This document shows, piece by piece, positions 12,367 through 20,078 of a DNA stretch of 20,252 nt. Position 1 is the stretch's first letter. Every line of letters begins with the position of its first letter. This DNA comes from CAYJLB01 sp964370845. GTDB lineage: Bacteria > Bacillota > Clostridia > Oscillospirales > Ruminococcaceae. The position numbers and the translations under genes were made by a program. The stretch is from positions 1 through 20,252 of the forward strand of contig CAYJLB010000038.1 of assembly GCA_964370845.1 (NCBI GenBank). The letters run 5' to 3'. Under the pieces are notes generated by a model. It was not told the DNA's origin. It made no database searches and saw only the letters and a list, made by a program, of their open reading frames with translations.

Positions 12367-14073
12367 TTGAATAATTTAAAAAGCTTTTTTAAGCCATACT
12401 ATTTTAAGATTTTTAGAGGAAGTGCCTCGAAGTTTCTCGGAGGAACGTCAGACATTGCTCTACCCTTATTGCTATCGGAAATTCTAAGAGTTGCCACTAC
12501 GACACTGGATTATAATCGAATAATTATGTTGTCAATTGTTTTGTTATTTATAGTAGTGTTCACTTTTGGTGCAAATGCTTATGCGGCGTACGAAGCTACT
12601 AAAACCTCGGAGAATATTGGAAATGATATAAGAAAAGCATTTTACGTCCATAAAAATAAACTTACTATAAGCGACTTGAAAGATATTTCTTACTCAAGTT
12701 TGACAACTAGGGTAGTTTATGACGTTGAGTCAATCTCAAAGTTTATCGGTATAGCAATGAGAATGCTTGTGCGATGCGTTTTGCTTGCAATAGGAGGAAT
12801 TGTTGTTGCTCTAACAATTGACCCTTATATTACATTAGTTATGCTTGCTACAATGGCAATTATTATAACAATAAGCCTTGTGATTTTTAAGTTTACTGGG
12901 AAATGGTTTAAAGTTGTATCGGAAAAAATTGACACTACTTCCTCAATAATTCGCCAATCAATCACTGGAATTAAAACAATAAAATCTTTTGCTAAACAAA
13001 AACATGAAGAAGATGTTTTTCAAGTGGAAGTTGACAAAATTTACCAAGCTCAAGTGGTTGCAAATATGGCAACTTCAGCTTTATCGCCAGTTGTGTCATT
13101 AATTTCAAAAGTTAGCCTTGTGGCAATTTTAATAATTAGTGCCTTTAGGTTGCAATCCGGGAATATTGACCCAATTTCATTGACAACCCTTGTTGTTTAC
13201 ATAAATCTATTTATCCAGGCGATGGTAGGGCTTTCTCGTGTAATGGTTAGATATTCAAGGGCGGACGCGAGTGCTAAACGTATCCACCAAATATTGTCAA
13301 TTAAACCTACCACAAAAGAAAATGTTGAAGCGATAAAAGAAAATGCTTTTGCAGTTGAAGTAAACAATTTATCCTTTTCATTTGACGGGAGAAAAATTTT
13401 GGACGATGTTTCCTTTAAAATTCAACGAGGAACAAGCATTGCTATTATAGGAAAAACAGGTTGTGGAAAAACTACTTTAGTTGAACTTTTGACAGGGATT
13501 TATAACGATTATAAAGGTGATATTTATGTCAATGGTTATGATGTAAGAACAACAAAAAGTGAAATTTTGAGTAAAAACATAAGTATAGCAAGACAAAATT
13601 TCGACATTTTCACAGATAGTATAGAGAAAAACATCGTTCTTGACAAACCTTTTCATGAGGGGCTTTTTGAACGTGCAATTTTAAATGCACAGGTTTCCGA
13701 CTTTATTCAAACTACAGGAAAGCAATATGATATAAGACAAAGCGGTACAAATTTATCGGGCGGACAGCGTCAAAGGATTAATCTTGCACGATTATTTTAT
13801 AATGACCCTGATATTTTTGTTCTAGATGACGTTTCTTCTGCTTTAGATACTAAAACTAACGAAAAGCTTAACAAATCAATTGAAAAGTTTGATAAAACTG
13901 TTATTTATATTTCAAATAAAGTTGACTCAGTTAAAAATTTAGATAAAATTATGGTTTTAGAGGACGGAAAAATCACAGGTTTTGATAACCACGAAAATCT
14001 GATAAAAACAAATGAATGTTACAAAAGTTTAGTTTTATTGCAATCAGTGGAAGGAGGAATTTTTGATGAGTAA
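12367..14073 (+). CDS. ABC exporter half-transporter, subunit 1 (degenerate ATP site motifs)
   Basis: A membrane-spanning half-transporter (TM domain about 1-310, nucleotide-binding domain about 330-568). I choose TTG at 12367, with GGAAGGAG seven bases upstream. The frame opens 81 bases earlier, but that part contains the -35 and -10 boxes. In this numbering the motifs are Walker A GKTGCGKTT (362-370), Q-loop Gln410, intact signature LSGGQ (463-467), and Walker B FVLDD with Asp488 where the catalytic Glu should be. The H-loop reads ISNK, with Asn517 replacing His. Its partner gene overlaps by 8 bases. The pair therefore fits the BmrCD/TM287-288 type of heterodimeric exporter. Substrate is unknown; multidrug, lipid or peptide export are all possible. 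Confidence 0.9.
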   Translation: MNNLKSFFKPYYFKIFRGSASKFLGGTSDIALPLLLSEILRVATTTLDYNRIIMLSIVLLFIVVFTFGANAYAAYEATKTSENIGNDIRKAFYVHKNKLTISDLKDISYSSLTTRVVYDVESISKFIGIAMRMLVRCVLLAIGGIVVALTIDPYITLVMLATMAIIITISLVIFKFTGKWFKVVSEKIDTTSSIIRQSITGIKTIKSFAKQKHEEDVFQVEVDKIYQAQVVANMATSALSPVVSLISKVSLVAILIISAFRLQSGNIDPISLTTLVVYINLFIQAMVGLSRVMVRYSRADASAKRIHQILSIKPTTKENVEAIKENAFAVEVNNLSFSFDGRKILDDVSFKIQRGTSIAIIGKTGCGKTTLVELLTGIYNDYKGDIYVNGYDVRTTKSEILSKNISIARQNFDIFTDSIEKNIVLDKPFHEGLFERAILNAQVSDFIQTTGKQYDIRQSGTNLSGGQRQRINLARLFYNDPDIFVLDDVSSALDTKTNEKLNKSIEKFDKTVIYISNKVDSVKNLDKIMVLEDGKITGFDNHENLIKTNECYKSLVLLQSVEGGIFDE

Positions 14074-15862
14074 AAAAAGTATAAATAATAAAAATGACAA
14101 AAATCTTAAAAATAACCAGTCTAAAAACTTGTCAACAAGTAATCAGTCTAAAAACTTGTTTGCAATGATAAAATTATTACTTCCTTACTTATTAAAAAGT
14201 CCAATAAAGCTTGTGATTGTGTTGATTTTATTGTTTGCTGCAAATATTTGTTATCTTGCAATTCCAAGGTATACAGAGGAAATTGTGGATTTATTAGTTG
14301 GGCAAAATTTTGAAATGAGTGTAATAATAAATTTATGTTTAACCGCTGTAGGGTTGTCACTTTTTGGCTGTGCATGTGATTTCATACGGAACAGCATTTT
14401 TATTAGAATGACACAAAAAGTCATTGCAAATTTAAGGCAGGACGTTTTTTCTCGCTTGTTAAAGCTTCGAGTTTCTTTTATTGAGGACACAAATAGGGGA
14501 GATATAATTAACCGTGTTTCCATTGATATTGAGCAGATAAGCAATGCAATTTCTGGGGAAATTATGGTAATTTTCGCTGGTTTAATTATGATAGTAGGTT
14601 CACTTGCGATGATGTTTACTACAAATTTGGAGTTAACTCTTATTTATTTGATAATCGCTCCAATTATGGCGATTGCAACCAATAAAAGAAGTAAATTCAC
14701 AAAGAAATTATTTAGAACTAGTAAGGCGAAGCTTGCAAAAATGACTTCTAATGTAGAGGAAATGTTCTCAGCAGAAAAAACTGTAAAAATGTTTTCTTTA
14801 GAGGATAAAAATTATGTTGAGTTTGAAAAAATAAGTGATGAATATAATGAATCAGCTTTTAAATCTGAATATTCCGCTGGTTTAATGATGCCAACAACAA
14901 ACATAATCAGCAATATTGGATTTTTCCTCATTGCGATTTTCGGTAGCTTTTTTGTTATAGGAGGAAGAATTTCTGTTGGTGCAGTGAGTGCTTTTGTTGT
15001 CTATTCAAAGCAGTTTATGGGGCCGATTGTTGAAACTGCTAACGTTTACAATACTATTCAATCTGCAATTTCATCATCAGAGCGTATTTTATATATATTA
15101 AATGAAGAAACTGAACCAGAGCTTCTTACAGAAAATGTTGATTTAAAGGGAAATATTAAGTTTGAAAATGTATCTTTTTCTTATGTAGAAGGTAAAAAAG
15201 TGCTGAAAAATATTAATTTTGAAGTAAAAGCGGGTGAAAAAGTCGGTATTTTAGGTCACACAGGTTGCGGAAAAACTACACTAATTAGCTTGCTTATGCG
15301 TTTTTATGACGTTAGTGAGGGTAGGATTTTGGTTGACGGAAAGGACATAAAAGAGTACAATTTAGATAATTTGCGTACAAATTTTGGACTTGTGTTGCAA
15401 GAGAATTTCCTATTCGATATGGATATTTTGCAAAATGTAAGCTACGGTTTAAAAGAATTTGACGAAGAAAAAACAAAAGCTTCCATAAAAGAAGTTATGA
15501 TGGATAAATATATCGAAAACCTTGAGGACGGGTATAAGACCTTGCTTTCCTATGAAAATACTGCTATTTCAGAGGGGCAAATTCAACTTTTAGTTATAGC
15601 AAGGGCAATGCTTACTAATCCGAATGTTTATATTTTTGACGAAGCGACTTCTAATGTTGACTTAATTACTGAGAAGAATATAAAAAATGTATCTGCTAAA
15701 ATAATGGAAAATAAAACAGCGTTTATTATTGCTCATAGGCTTTCCACAATTAGTTCGTGTGACAAACTTATTGTCATGGACGGTGGGGAGATAGTAGAAA
15801 TGGGCAGTCCAAAAGAACTTTTAGAGAAAAAAGGTAGATATTATTCCTATGTAAATACTTAA
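14066..15862 (+). CDS. ABC exporter half-transporter, subunit 2 (catalytic Walker B, degenerate signature)
   Basis: The second half of the exporter, 598 residues from ATG 14066, which has AGGAGG eight bases upstream; a TTG directly before it is less likely. The N-terminus (1-32) is Asn/Lys/Ser-rich with a repeated NQSKNL. Six TM helices span about 36-330. The ATPase domain has Walker A GHTGCGKTT (397-405), Q-loop Gln445, Walker B IFDE with catalytic Glu526, and H-loop His557 (AHRLST). The signature reads ISEGQ (501-505) instead of LSGGQ. Combined with subunit 1, this predicts one competent ATP site (this Walker A/B with the partner's LSGGQ) and one degenerate site. The start overlaps the end of subunit 1, suggesting coupled translation. 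Confidence 0.92.
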   Translation: MSKKSINNKNDKNLKNNQSKNLSTSNQSKNLFAMIKLLLPYLLKSPIKLVIVLILLFAANICYLAIPRYTEEIVDLLVGQNFEMSVIINLCLTAVGLSLFGCACDFIRNSIFIRMTQKVIANLRQDVFSRLLKLRVSFIEDTNRGDIINRVSIDIEQISNAISGEIMVIFAGLIMIVGSLAMMFTTNLELTLIYLIIAPIMAIATNKRSKFTKKLFRTSKAKLAKMTSNVEEMFSAEKTVKMFSLEDKNYVEFEKISDEYNESAFKSEYSAGLMMPTTNIISNIGFFLIAIFGSFFVIGGRISVGAVSAFVVYSKQFMGPIVETANVYNTIQSAISSSERILYILNEETEPELLTENVDLKGNIKFENVSFSYVEGKKVLKNINFEVKAGEKVGILGHTGCGKTTLISLLMRFYDVSEGRILVDGKDIKEYNLDNLRTNFGLVLQENFLFDMDILQNVSYGLKEFDEEKTKASIKEVMMDKYIENLEDGYKTLLSYENTAISEGQIQLLVIARAMLTNPNVYIFDEATSNVDLITEKNIKNVSAKIMENKTAFIIAHRLSTISSCDKLIVMDGGEIVEMGSPKELLEKKGRYYSYVNT

Positions 15863-15895
15863 AGTTTGTAATTATTAAAATTCCAATAAAATTTG

Positions 15896-15924
15896 TAGAC
15901 AATTATGCTTTAGTGTGCTATAAT
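15896..15924 (+). promoter_or_regulatory. Promoter of ilvA
   Basis: TAGACA (15896-15901), 17-base spacer, TATAAT (15919-15924), about 45 bases before the start codon. No T-box or leader peptide is visible in the short leader. Confidence 0.75.
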
Positions 15925-15968
15925 ATACAAATTAATCTTAAAATAAATTTATAATAAAAGGAGTAGTT

Positions 15969-17171
15969 ATGTTAACTTTAGATAAAGTGTACAAAGCGTC
16001 TTATGTTTTGAAGAAAGTTGTAAAACGTACTGACCTTGTGTACGCACCCTCAATCAATAAAAAAGGCAATGTTTACTTAAAGAGTGAAAATTTGCAGAAT
16101 ACTGGCTCTTTCAAATTGCGTGGAGCTTATTTTAAAATGTCACAGCTGTCCGAGGAAGAAAAAAAAGCGGGAGTTATCGCTTGTTCAGCGGGAAATCATG
16201 CACAAGGAGTTGCCCTTGCTGCTAAAGAAAATAAAATTAAGGCAACAATTTGTATTCCTGACGGAGCGCCAATTTCAAAGGTTGAAGCAACAAAAAGCTA
16301 TGGTGCTGAAGTAGTGCTTGTAAAGGGCGTTTATGACGATGCTTATGCACATGCATTGAAGTTGCATAATGAACAAGGAAGCACTTTTATCCACCCTTAT
16401 GACGATGAAGACGTAATCGCTGGACAGGGGACAATCGCCCTTGAAATATTAGAACAACTGAAAAAAATTGATGCTGTTGTAGTTCCAATCGGCGGTGGTG
16501 GCTTAATTAGCGGAATGGCTTACACTATAAAAACTCTTAGCCCTGATACAAAAGTATACGGAGTGCAGGCGGCTGGTGCGCCTTCAATGATAAACTCTAT
16601 GGAAAAAGGTGAAAAAACTGCCCTTCCTCACGTTGCAACTATTGCGGACGGAATTGCAGTGAAATGCCCTGGTTGCATAACTTTTGATATGTGTAAAGAT
16701 TATGTAGATGAAATTGTTACAGTAAGCGATGATGAAATTTCTTCTGCTATTTTGGAATTAATTGAAAAGCATAAAATGATTGCTGAAGGTGCTGGTGCAG
16801 TAGCTGTTGCAGCGGTTATGTTTGATAAAATTGACGTTGAAAATAAAAACGTTGTATGTGTTGTTTCGGGTGGAAATATCGATGTAAATATTTTGTCAAG
16901 AGTGATTAGCAGAGGTCTTTTAAAGGCTGGAAGAACTATTGACATTACTGTTGCATTGTCCGATAAACCTGGTCAACTTCAAAATGTTTCTTCCATAATT
17001 GCTGGGCACGGTGCGAATGTGGTTTCAGTTTCATATGACCGTTCTGATGAGGACATGGATATTAATTCTTGTTTCTTGAGGATTAGAATGGAAACAAGGA
17101 ATAAAGACCACGCTGATGAGATAGTAAGCACATTAAAAGAAAATCAATACGAAATAATCAACTACAAATAG
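15969..17171 (+). CDS. ilvA: Threonine ammonia-lyase (threonine dehydratase) with ACT domain
   Basis: A PLP enzyme converting L-threonine to 2-oxobutanoate and ammonia, via the reactive 2-aminocrotonate enamine; it feeds isoleucine synthesis or threonine fermentation. At 400 residues it matches the clostridial short form. The PLP lysine is Lys49 in TGSFKLRGA, the substrate loop is SAGNHAQG (73-80), the phosphate-binding loop is GGGG (175-178), and SGGN lies near 300. A C-terminal ACT-like domain (about 325-400, starting GRTIDITVALSDKPGQLQNV) suggests allosteric control, though single-ACT forms vary in ligand. AAGGAG lies before the ATG. The next gene is RidA, which removes the enamine by-product. 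Whether it is biosynthetic or catabolic cannot be settled here. Confidence 0.93.
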   Translation: MLTLDKVYKASYVLKKVVKRTDLVYAPSINKKGNVYLKSENLQNTGSFKLRGAYFKMSQLSEEEKKAGVIACSAGNHAQGVALAAKENKIKATICIPDGAPISKVEATKSYGAEVVLVKGVYDDAYAHALKLHNEQGSTFIHPYDDEDVIAGQGTIALEILEQLKKIDAVVVPIGGGGLISGMAYTIKTLSPDTKVYGVQAAGAPSMINSMEKGEKTALPHVATIADGIAVKCPGCITFDMCKDYVDEIVTVSDDEISSAILELIEKHKMIAEGAGAVAVAAVMFDKIDVENKNVVCVVSGGNIDVNILSRVISRGLLKAGRTIDITVALSDKPGQLQNVSSIIAGHGANVVSVSYDRSDEDMDINSCFLRIRMETRNKDHADEIVSTLKENQYEIINYK

Positions 17172-17566
17172 GCGGGGCGTCCCCGCTGACTTGCCCGCAC
17201 TAGACAAAGTAGAAGAAGTAAACTTTGTTTCTGCGAGGTTGGATTTTACTGTAGGGCAAGGGCTCTGCTCTTGCTTTTATCGCAATTGTAGGGGACGGCG
17301 TCTTTGCCCTCCCGTTTGTAATTTCTACCCGCGAGGGAACGTGACGTTGCATCCATACCCGACGGGGCGTCCCCGCTGACTTGCCCGCACTAGATAAAGT
17401 AAAAGAGGTAAACTTTGTTTCTGCGAGGTCGGATTTTGCTGTAGGGCAAGGGCTCTGCTCTTGCTTTTATCGCAATTGTAGGGACGGTGTCCTTGACGTA
17501 CCGTTTGTAATTGTAATGTCGCAAAGGCGAACTAGATAAAAATAACAATCTGAAAGGAAAAATAAA
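17172..17566. repeat. Two tandem copies of a dispersed GC-rich repeat between ilvA and ridA
   Basis: Two direct copies of about 145 bp begin at 17174 and 17364, an offset of 190 bases that holds without indels for about 125 bases. Each opens with the small hairpin GGGGCGTCCCC and the string GCTGACTTGCCCGCACTAGA. It continues through GTTTCTGCGAGGT, an identical run around GTAGGGCAAGGGCTCTGCTC (with CAAG...CTTG symmetry), and ends near CGCAATTGTAGGG. The copies diverge afterwards. The TGCCCGCAC-N26-GTTTCTGCGAGGT core also occurs at 4848-4895. The open frame that crosses copy A from 17191 has no ribosome site and I reject it. No transposase or terminal inverted repeats are seen. Confidence 0.85.
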
Positions 17567-17941
17567 ATGAAAATTATTGCAACAAAAAATGCCCCAGGGG
17601 CAATCGGTCCATATTCACAAGGGTATGAAGTAAACGGTTTTGTTTATACTTCTGGACAAATTCCGCTTAACCCTGAAACTGGGGAAATTCCTGATGGGAT
17701 AACTGAACAAGCTGACCTTAGCTGTAAAAATGTAGGTGCAATTTTAGAAGCTGCTGGACTTACATATGAAAATGTGTTTAAGACAACTTGTTTTCTTGCT
17801 AATATGTCGGATTTTGCTGAGTTTAACGAAGTTTACGCTAAATACTTTACTTCAAAACCAGCAAGAAGCTGTGTCGCTGTAAAAGAATTGCCAAGAGGAG
17901 TTCTTTGCGAAATCGAAGCGATTGCAACTTGTACAAAATAA
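17567..17941 (+). CDS. ridA: RidA-family enamine/imine deaminase
   Basis: A 124-residue cytoplasmic trimeric enzyme (YjgF/YER057c/UK114 family). It hydrolyses 2-aminoacrylate and 2-aminocrotonate imines released by PLP dehydratases such as IlvA, protecting other PLP enzymes from damage. The residues known to matter in E. coli RidA have clear counterparts: Tyr16 (GPYSQG), Ser29 (TSGQIPLNP), Arg100 (KPARSCVAV) and Glu115 (LCEIEAIA), so this is a true RidA-type active site. GAAAGGA precedes the ATG. The neighbour upstream is ilvA, which fits its role, but the repeat between them may have split an operon. I see no convincing separate promoter. A strong terminator follows. Confidence 0.93.
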   Translation: MKIIATKNAPGAIGPYSQGYEVNGFVYTSGQIPLNPETGEIPDGITEQADLSCKNVGAILEAAGLTYENVFKTTCFLANMSDFAEFNEVYAKYFTSKPARSCVAVKELPRGVLCEIEAIATCTK

Positions 17942-17950
17942 ATAAATAAT

Positions 17951-17991
17951 AAAAAGTAGTGATTGACATAATTTCAATCACTACTTTTTTT
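17951..17991 (+). terminator. Bidirectional terminator between ridA and the receiver gene
   Basis: A 15-bp perfect stem (17951-17965 with 17975-17989, core AGTAGTGATTG), 9-base loop, T-run on the plus strand and A-run before it, so it also serves the minus-strand operon ending at 18001. Confidence 0.92.
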
Positions 17992-18000
17992 AAAATACAA

Positions 18001-18357
18001 TTAAATCTCCCTGCAAAGAACTTCAAGCCTTGTTAAAAGAACAGTTAATTTGTATGGTTTTTTTAGCCATTCATCAGCACCCGCTTTTAACATTTCTACT
18101 TCATTATCTGATGATGACACTAAGAAATATTTACTGTGATGATTTTCTTTGTTCTTTTTAATAAAAGTTAAAATTTCATCATTAAAACTATCAGTTGTTA
18201 CTATAATAACTTTTGGATCAAATGCACCTAAAATTTTTTGAGCCTCAATTAAATTATAACAGGAGGTAACTTTGTATTCATTTCTAACAAGTATTCTTTT
18301 AACTGTGTCTAACATTAACTCGTTGTCTTCAATTAAAAGAGTTTCTATGTCTTTCAA
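18001..18357 (-). CDS. Stand-alone receiver domain, apparently lacking the phosphoacceptor Asp
   Basis: A 118-residue CheY-like protein with no output domain. The start is TTG at 18357, with AAAGGAGGAG seven bases before it. Strand 1 ends in the acidic pair Glu10-Asp11 (LLIEDNEL), the conserved Lys is Lys100 (LKKP), and Ser81-Ser83 fill the switch position. Strand 3 reads DPKVIIVTTDSF: counting from the Pro as in other receivers, the acceptor position falls on Thr54, and the nearest Asp (56) is two residues late. It may be a pseudo-receiver working without phosphorylation. It is the last gene of the WXG100 operon, 34 bases after the Gly-rich protein, which suggests a regulatory or scaffold role there. 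Alignment could shift the Asp into place, so this is not certain. Confidence 0.75.
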   Translation of the reverse strand: MKDIETLLIEDNELMLDTVKRILVRNEYKVTSCYNLIEAQKILGAFDPKVIIVTTDSFNDEILTFIKKNKENHHSKYFLVSSSDNEVEMLKAGADEWLKKPYKLTVLLTRLEVLCREI

Positions 18358-18391
18358 TTTAACTCCTCCTTTGTTAAGATTGGGTCAAAAC

Positions 18392-19360
18392 TTAAGGTGA
18401 TTCTTCAAGTTCAGCTAACTTTTGTCGAGCAATTCTCAAAGCTTCTTCTGGGTCAATGAAATCACTATTGTTTTGTGGAGCTTGATATTCTACCTCAGGT
18501 GTTGTTTCAACAAATTCTTCATCATTTGCATTTTTGTTAGCTTTAATTTTATTTTTAATTTTAGAAGCTGCAAAGGCTGCTCCCGCACCCACTGCGGCAG
18601 CGCCAGCACCAATTCCAGCAGCTGCACCAGCGGAAATTCCTCCACCAGAAACATCAGGAGTTGACATTTCGGGACTTTCAACATAAATATTAGTTATGTT
18701 TATGTCAGGTTGTGATGCGCCAGTTGTATTTCCACCAGAAGGAGCTTCAAAACCTCCAGTTGGAGTAGTTCCACCAGTTCCGCTACCGCCAAAGGAAGTA
18801 TTTCCAGCAGTAGTACCTCCTGTAGTAGTGCTTCCACTAGTGTTATTTAAACCGCTAATTCTTTCACCAACATCACTTGCAGTAGTAGATGAAGTTGAAC
18901 CGCTTGAAGTGCTTCCACTGTAACCGCCTGAGCTTCCTGTATCTGCGGAATAACCGCCTCCCGAGGAAGTGTTAGCATAACTTGCTCCACCGCCGCTAGA
19001 ACTAATAGGAGCATCTGAACCTGTATCTTGCACAATAATTACAACTGGTTGTTTATAAAAATCTCGTTTATAAACTTTTGTTTCTTGTGCTCTTTTAACA
19101 TGGGTGGTTTCTTGATTTTGATAAGCTTCTTGAATTGCCCCTAAAACAAGTCCACAAGCATTTATTACAGTTGAAAATTCTTCTAAATAAGAACTAAGTT
19201 TTTTAATATCGTTGCGAAAATCACCAAAAGCTGTATTTACTGCTAATGAATTACTCACTGACATAAGGTCATCACCGTGGGTATTTATTTTAGTAGCAAC
19301 TTTTGTAAGAGCTTCCGATTGTTGTTTTAAAAGGTCATAGGACACTTTGTATACACTCAA
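18392..19360 (-). CDS. Gly/Ser/Thr-rich protein of a WXG100 locus, possible type VII substrate
   Basis: A 322-residue protein I cannot name. The start is TTG at 19360 behind a GGGGGGA site that overlaps the stop of the upstream gene. Residues 1-88 are helical with heptad-like hydrophobics, resembling a WXG100/LXG-type helical hairpin; FGDF (45-48) sits near the usual turn but no WxG is present. Residues 113-215 are Gly/Ser/Thr low complexity. NITNIYV (221-227) precedes a Gly/Ala run (239-266, GAAAGIGAGAAAVGAG) with GxxxG spacing that could insert in a membrane. A basic stretch (KIKNKIKANK) and an acidic C-terminus ending in a helix (DPEEALRIARQKLAELEE) complete it. Its position in the WXG100 operon suggests secretion with, or assembly of, that system. 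Confidence 0.75.
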   Translation of the reverse strand: MSVYKVSYDLLKQQSEALTKVATKINTHGDDLMSVSNSLAVNTAFGDFRNDIKKLSSYLEEFSTVINACGLVLGAIQEAYQNQETTHVKRAQETKVYKRDFYKQPVVIIVQDTGSDAPISSSGGGASYANTSSGGGYSADTGSSGGYSGSTSSGSTSSTTASDVGERISGLNNTSGSTTTGGTTAGNTSFGGSGTGGTTPTGGFEAPSGGNTTGASQPDINITNIYVESPEMSTPDVSGGGISAGAAAGIGAGAAAVGAGAAFAASKIKNKIKANKNANDEEFVETTPEVEYQAPQNNSDFIDPEEALRIARQKLAELEESP

Positions 19361-19371
19361 ATTAATCCCCC

Positions 19372-19701
19372 CTAAGACATAGTATTAGTAGGTAACGACG
19401 GTAGTTTTTCAGCAGCAGTTTCAATAGCTGCTTCACTTGCTTCATAAGTGTCAGCAACTTCATTAAGAACATTAATTGTTTTAGCAAGAGTGTTCATATA
19501 ATCGTTGCATTTTGCACTTAAAGGATTGTATGTGGCAACAAAAGCGTTTGCAGCAGTACCTGACCAGTTGCTTTTAAGTTTTTCAGTTTCCTTTGCTGCT
19601 TGTTGCAAGCTGTTTGTATATGAACTATAAATTTTAGACATTTCGGAGGCTAAGCTTCTAAGCTTCGCGACGTTTACCTTCATTGTTCCTTCATTTGCCA
19701 T
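19372..19701 (-). CDS. WXG100-family (ESAT-6-like) protein
   Basis: A 109-residue helical hairpin protein of the type VII secretion (Esx) family, secreted as dimers and often acting as chaperone or targeting partner. The hallmark is Trp46-Ser-Gly48 (NWSGTAANAF) at the turn between two long helices (about 8-43 and 50-97). Helix 2 continues into a short Pro-rich tail. It has no signal peptide, as expected. GAAAGGA lies 11 bases before ATG 19701, and the leader contains an ATGATT also found before the next WXG100 gene. It stands 42 bases downstream of another WXG100 gene and 11 bases upstream of the Gly-rich protein gene. Confidence 0.92.
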   Translation of the reverse strand: MANEGTMKVNVAKLRSLASEMSKIYSSYTNSLQQAAKETEKLKSNWSGTAANAFVATYNPLSAKCNDYMNTLAKTINVLNEVADTYEASEAAIETAAEKLPSLPTNTMS

Positions 19702-19743
19702 AAAATAATCATTCCTTTCAGATTTTTTTGTTTAATCTAAGGT

Positions 19744-20046
19744 TTAACCTTTTGTAAGAGTGGATTTAATCATATCGTTTACAGAGCTTTCTGATTTTCC
19801 GTAATTTGCTGCGATTGTGTTTAGGGTTTGCCCTGTATTTGACATTAATTTAGTCATTTGTTGCAGTTCGGGAAGTGTATCTTGATAAGCTCGTAAATAA
19901 CTTGAAGCTGCTTCGCCTGTCCAAACTGTTGAAAGTTCACTCATAAGTTCGGATAATTTTTTCTCGTTTTGGTATAATTGAGCACTTATTTTTTCAAATT
20001 CGCTGGCAATCATTTTAATTTGCCCCATATTTACACTAGTTGACAT
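19744..20046 (-). CDS. WXG100-family (ESAT-6-like) protein
   Basis: I start this at ATG 20046 (100 residues, MSTSVNMGQI...). The frame opens at ATG 20058, but that codon directly abuts AAAGGA, leaving no spacing, whereas 20046 has the same 12-base spacing style as the next WXG100 gene. Trp42-Thr-Gly44 (VWTGEAASSY) marks the turn between helices at about 7-38 and 45-90. The sequence is only distantly similar to its neighbour, so the two may form a heterodimer, as in EsxA/EsxB-type pairs, or separate homodimers. It lacks an obvious C-terminal YxxxD/E export motif near the end; the closest is YGKSE (about 82-86). Confidence 0.9.
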   Translation of the reverse strand: MSTSVNMGQIKMIASEFEKISAQLYQNEKKLSELMSELSTVWTGEAASSYLRAYQDTLPELQQMTKLMSNTGQTLNTIAANYGKSESSVNDMIKSTLTKG

Positions 20047-20078
20047 ATAAAAAATCATTCCTTTCGTAGGTTATTTAG

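Noticed and set aside
17191..17379. 62-codon frame running through the tandem repeat
   Set aside because: It lies wholly in non-coding repeat sequence, lacks a ribosome site and does not stay open in the same way in the second copy.
17174..17500. Possible CRISPR array
   Set aside because: Only two long imperfect copies with a 190-base period; no short regular repeats or unique spacers, and no cas genes.
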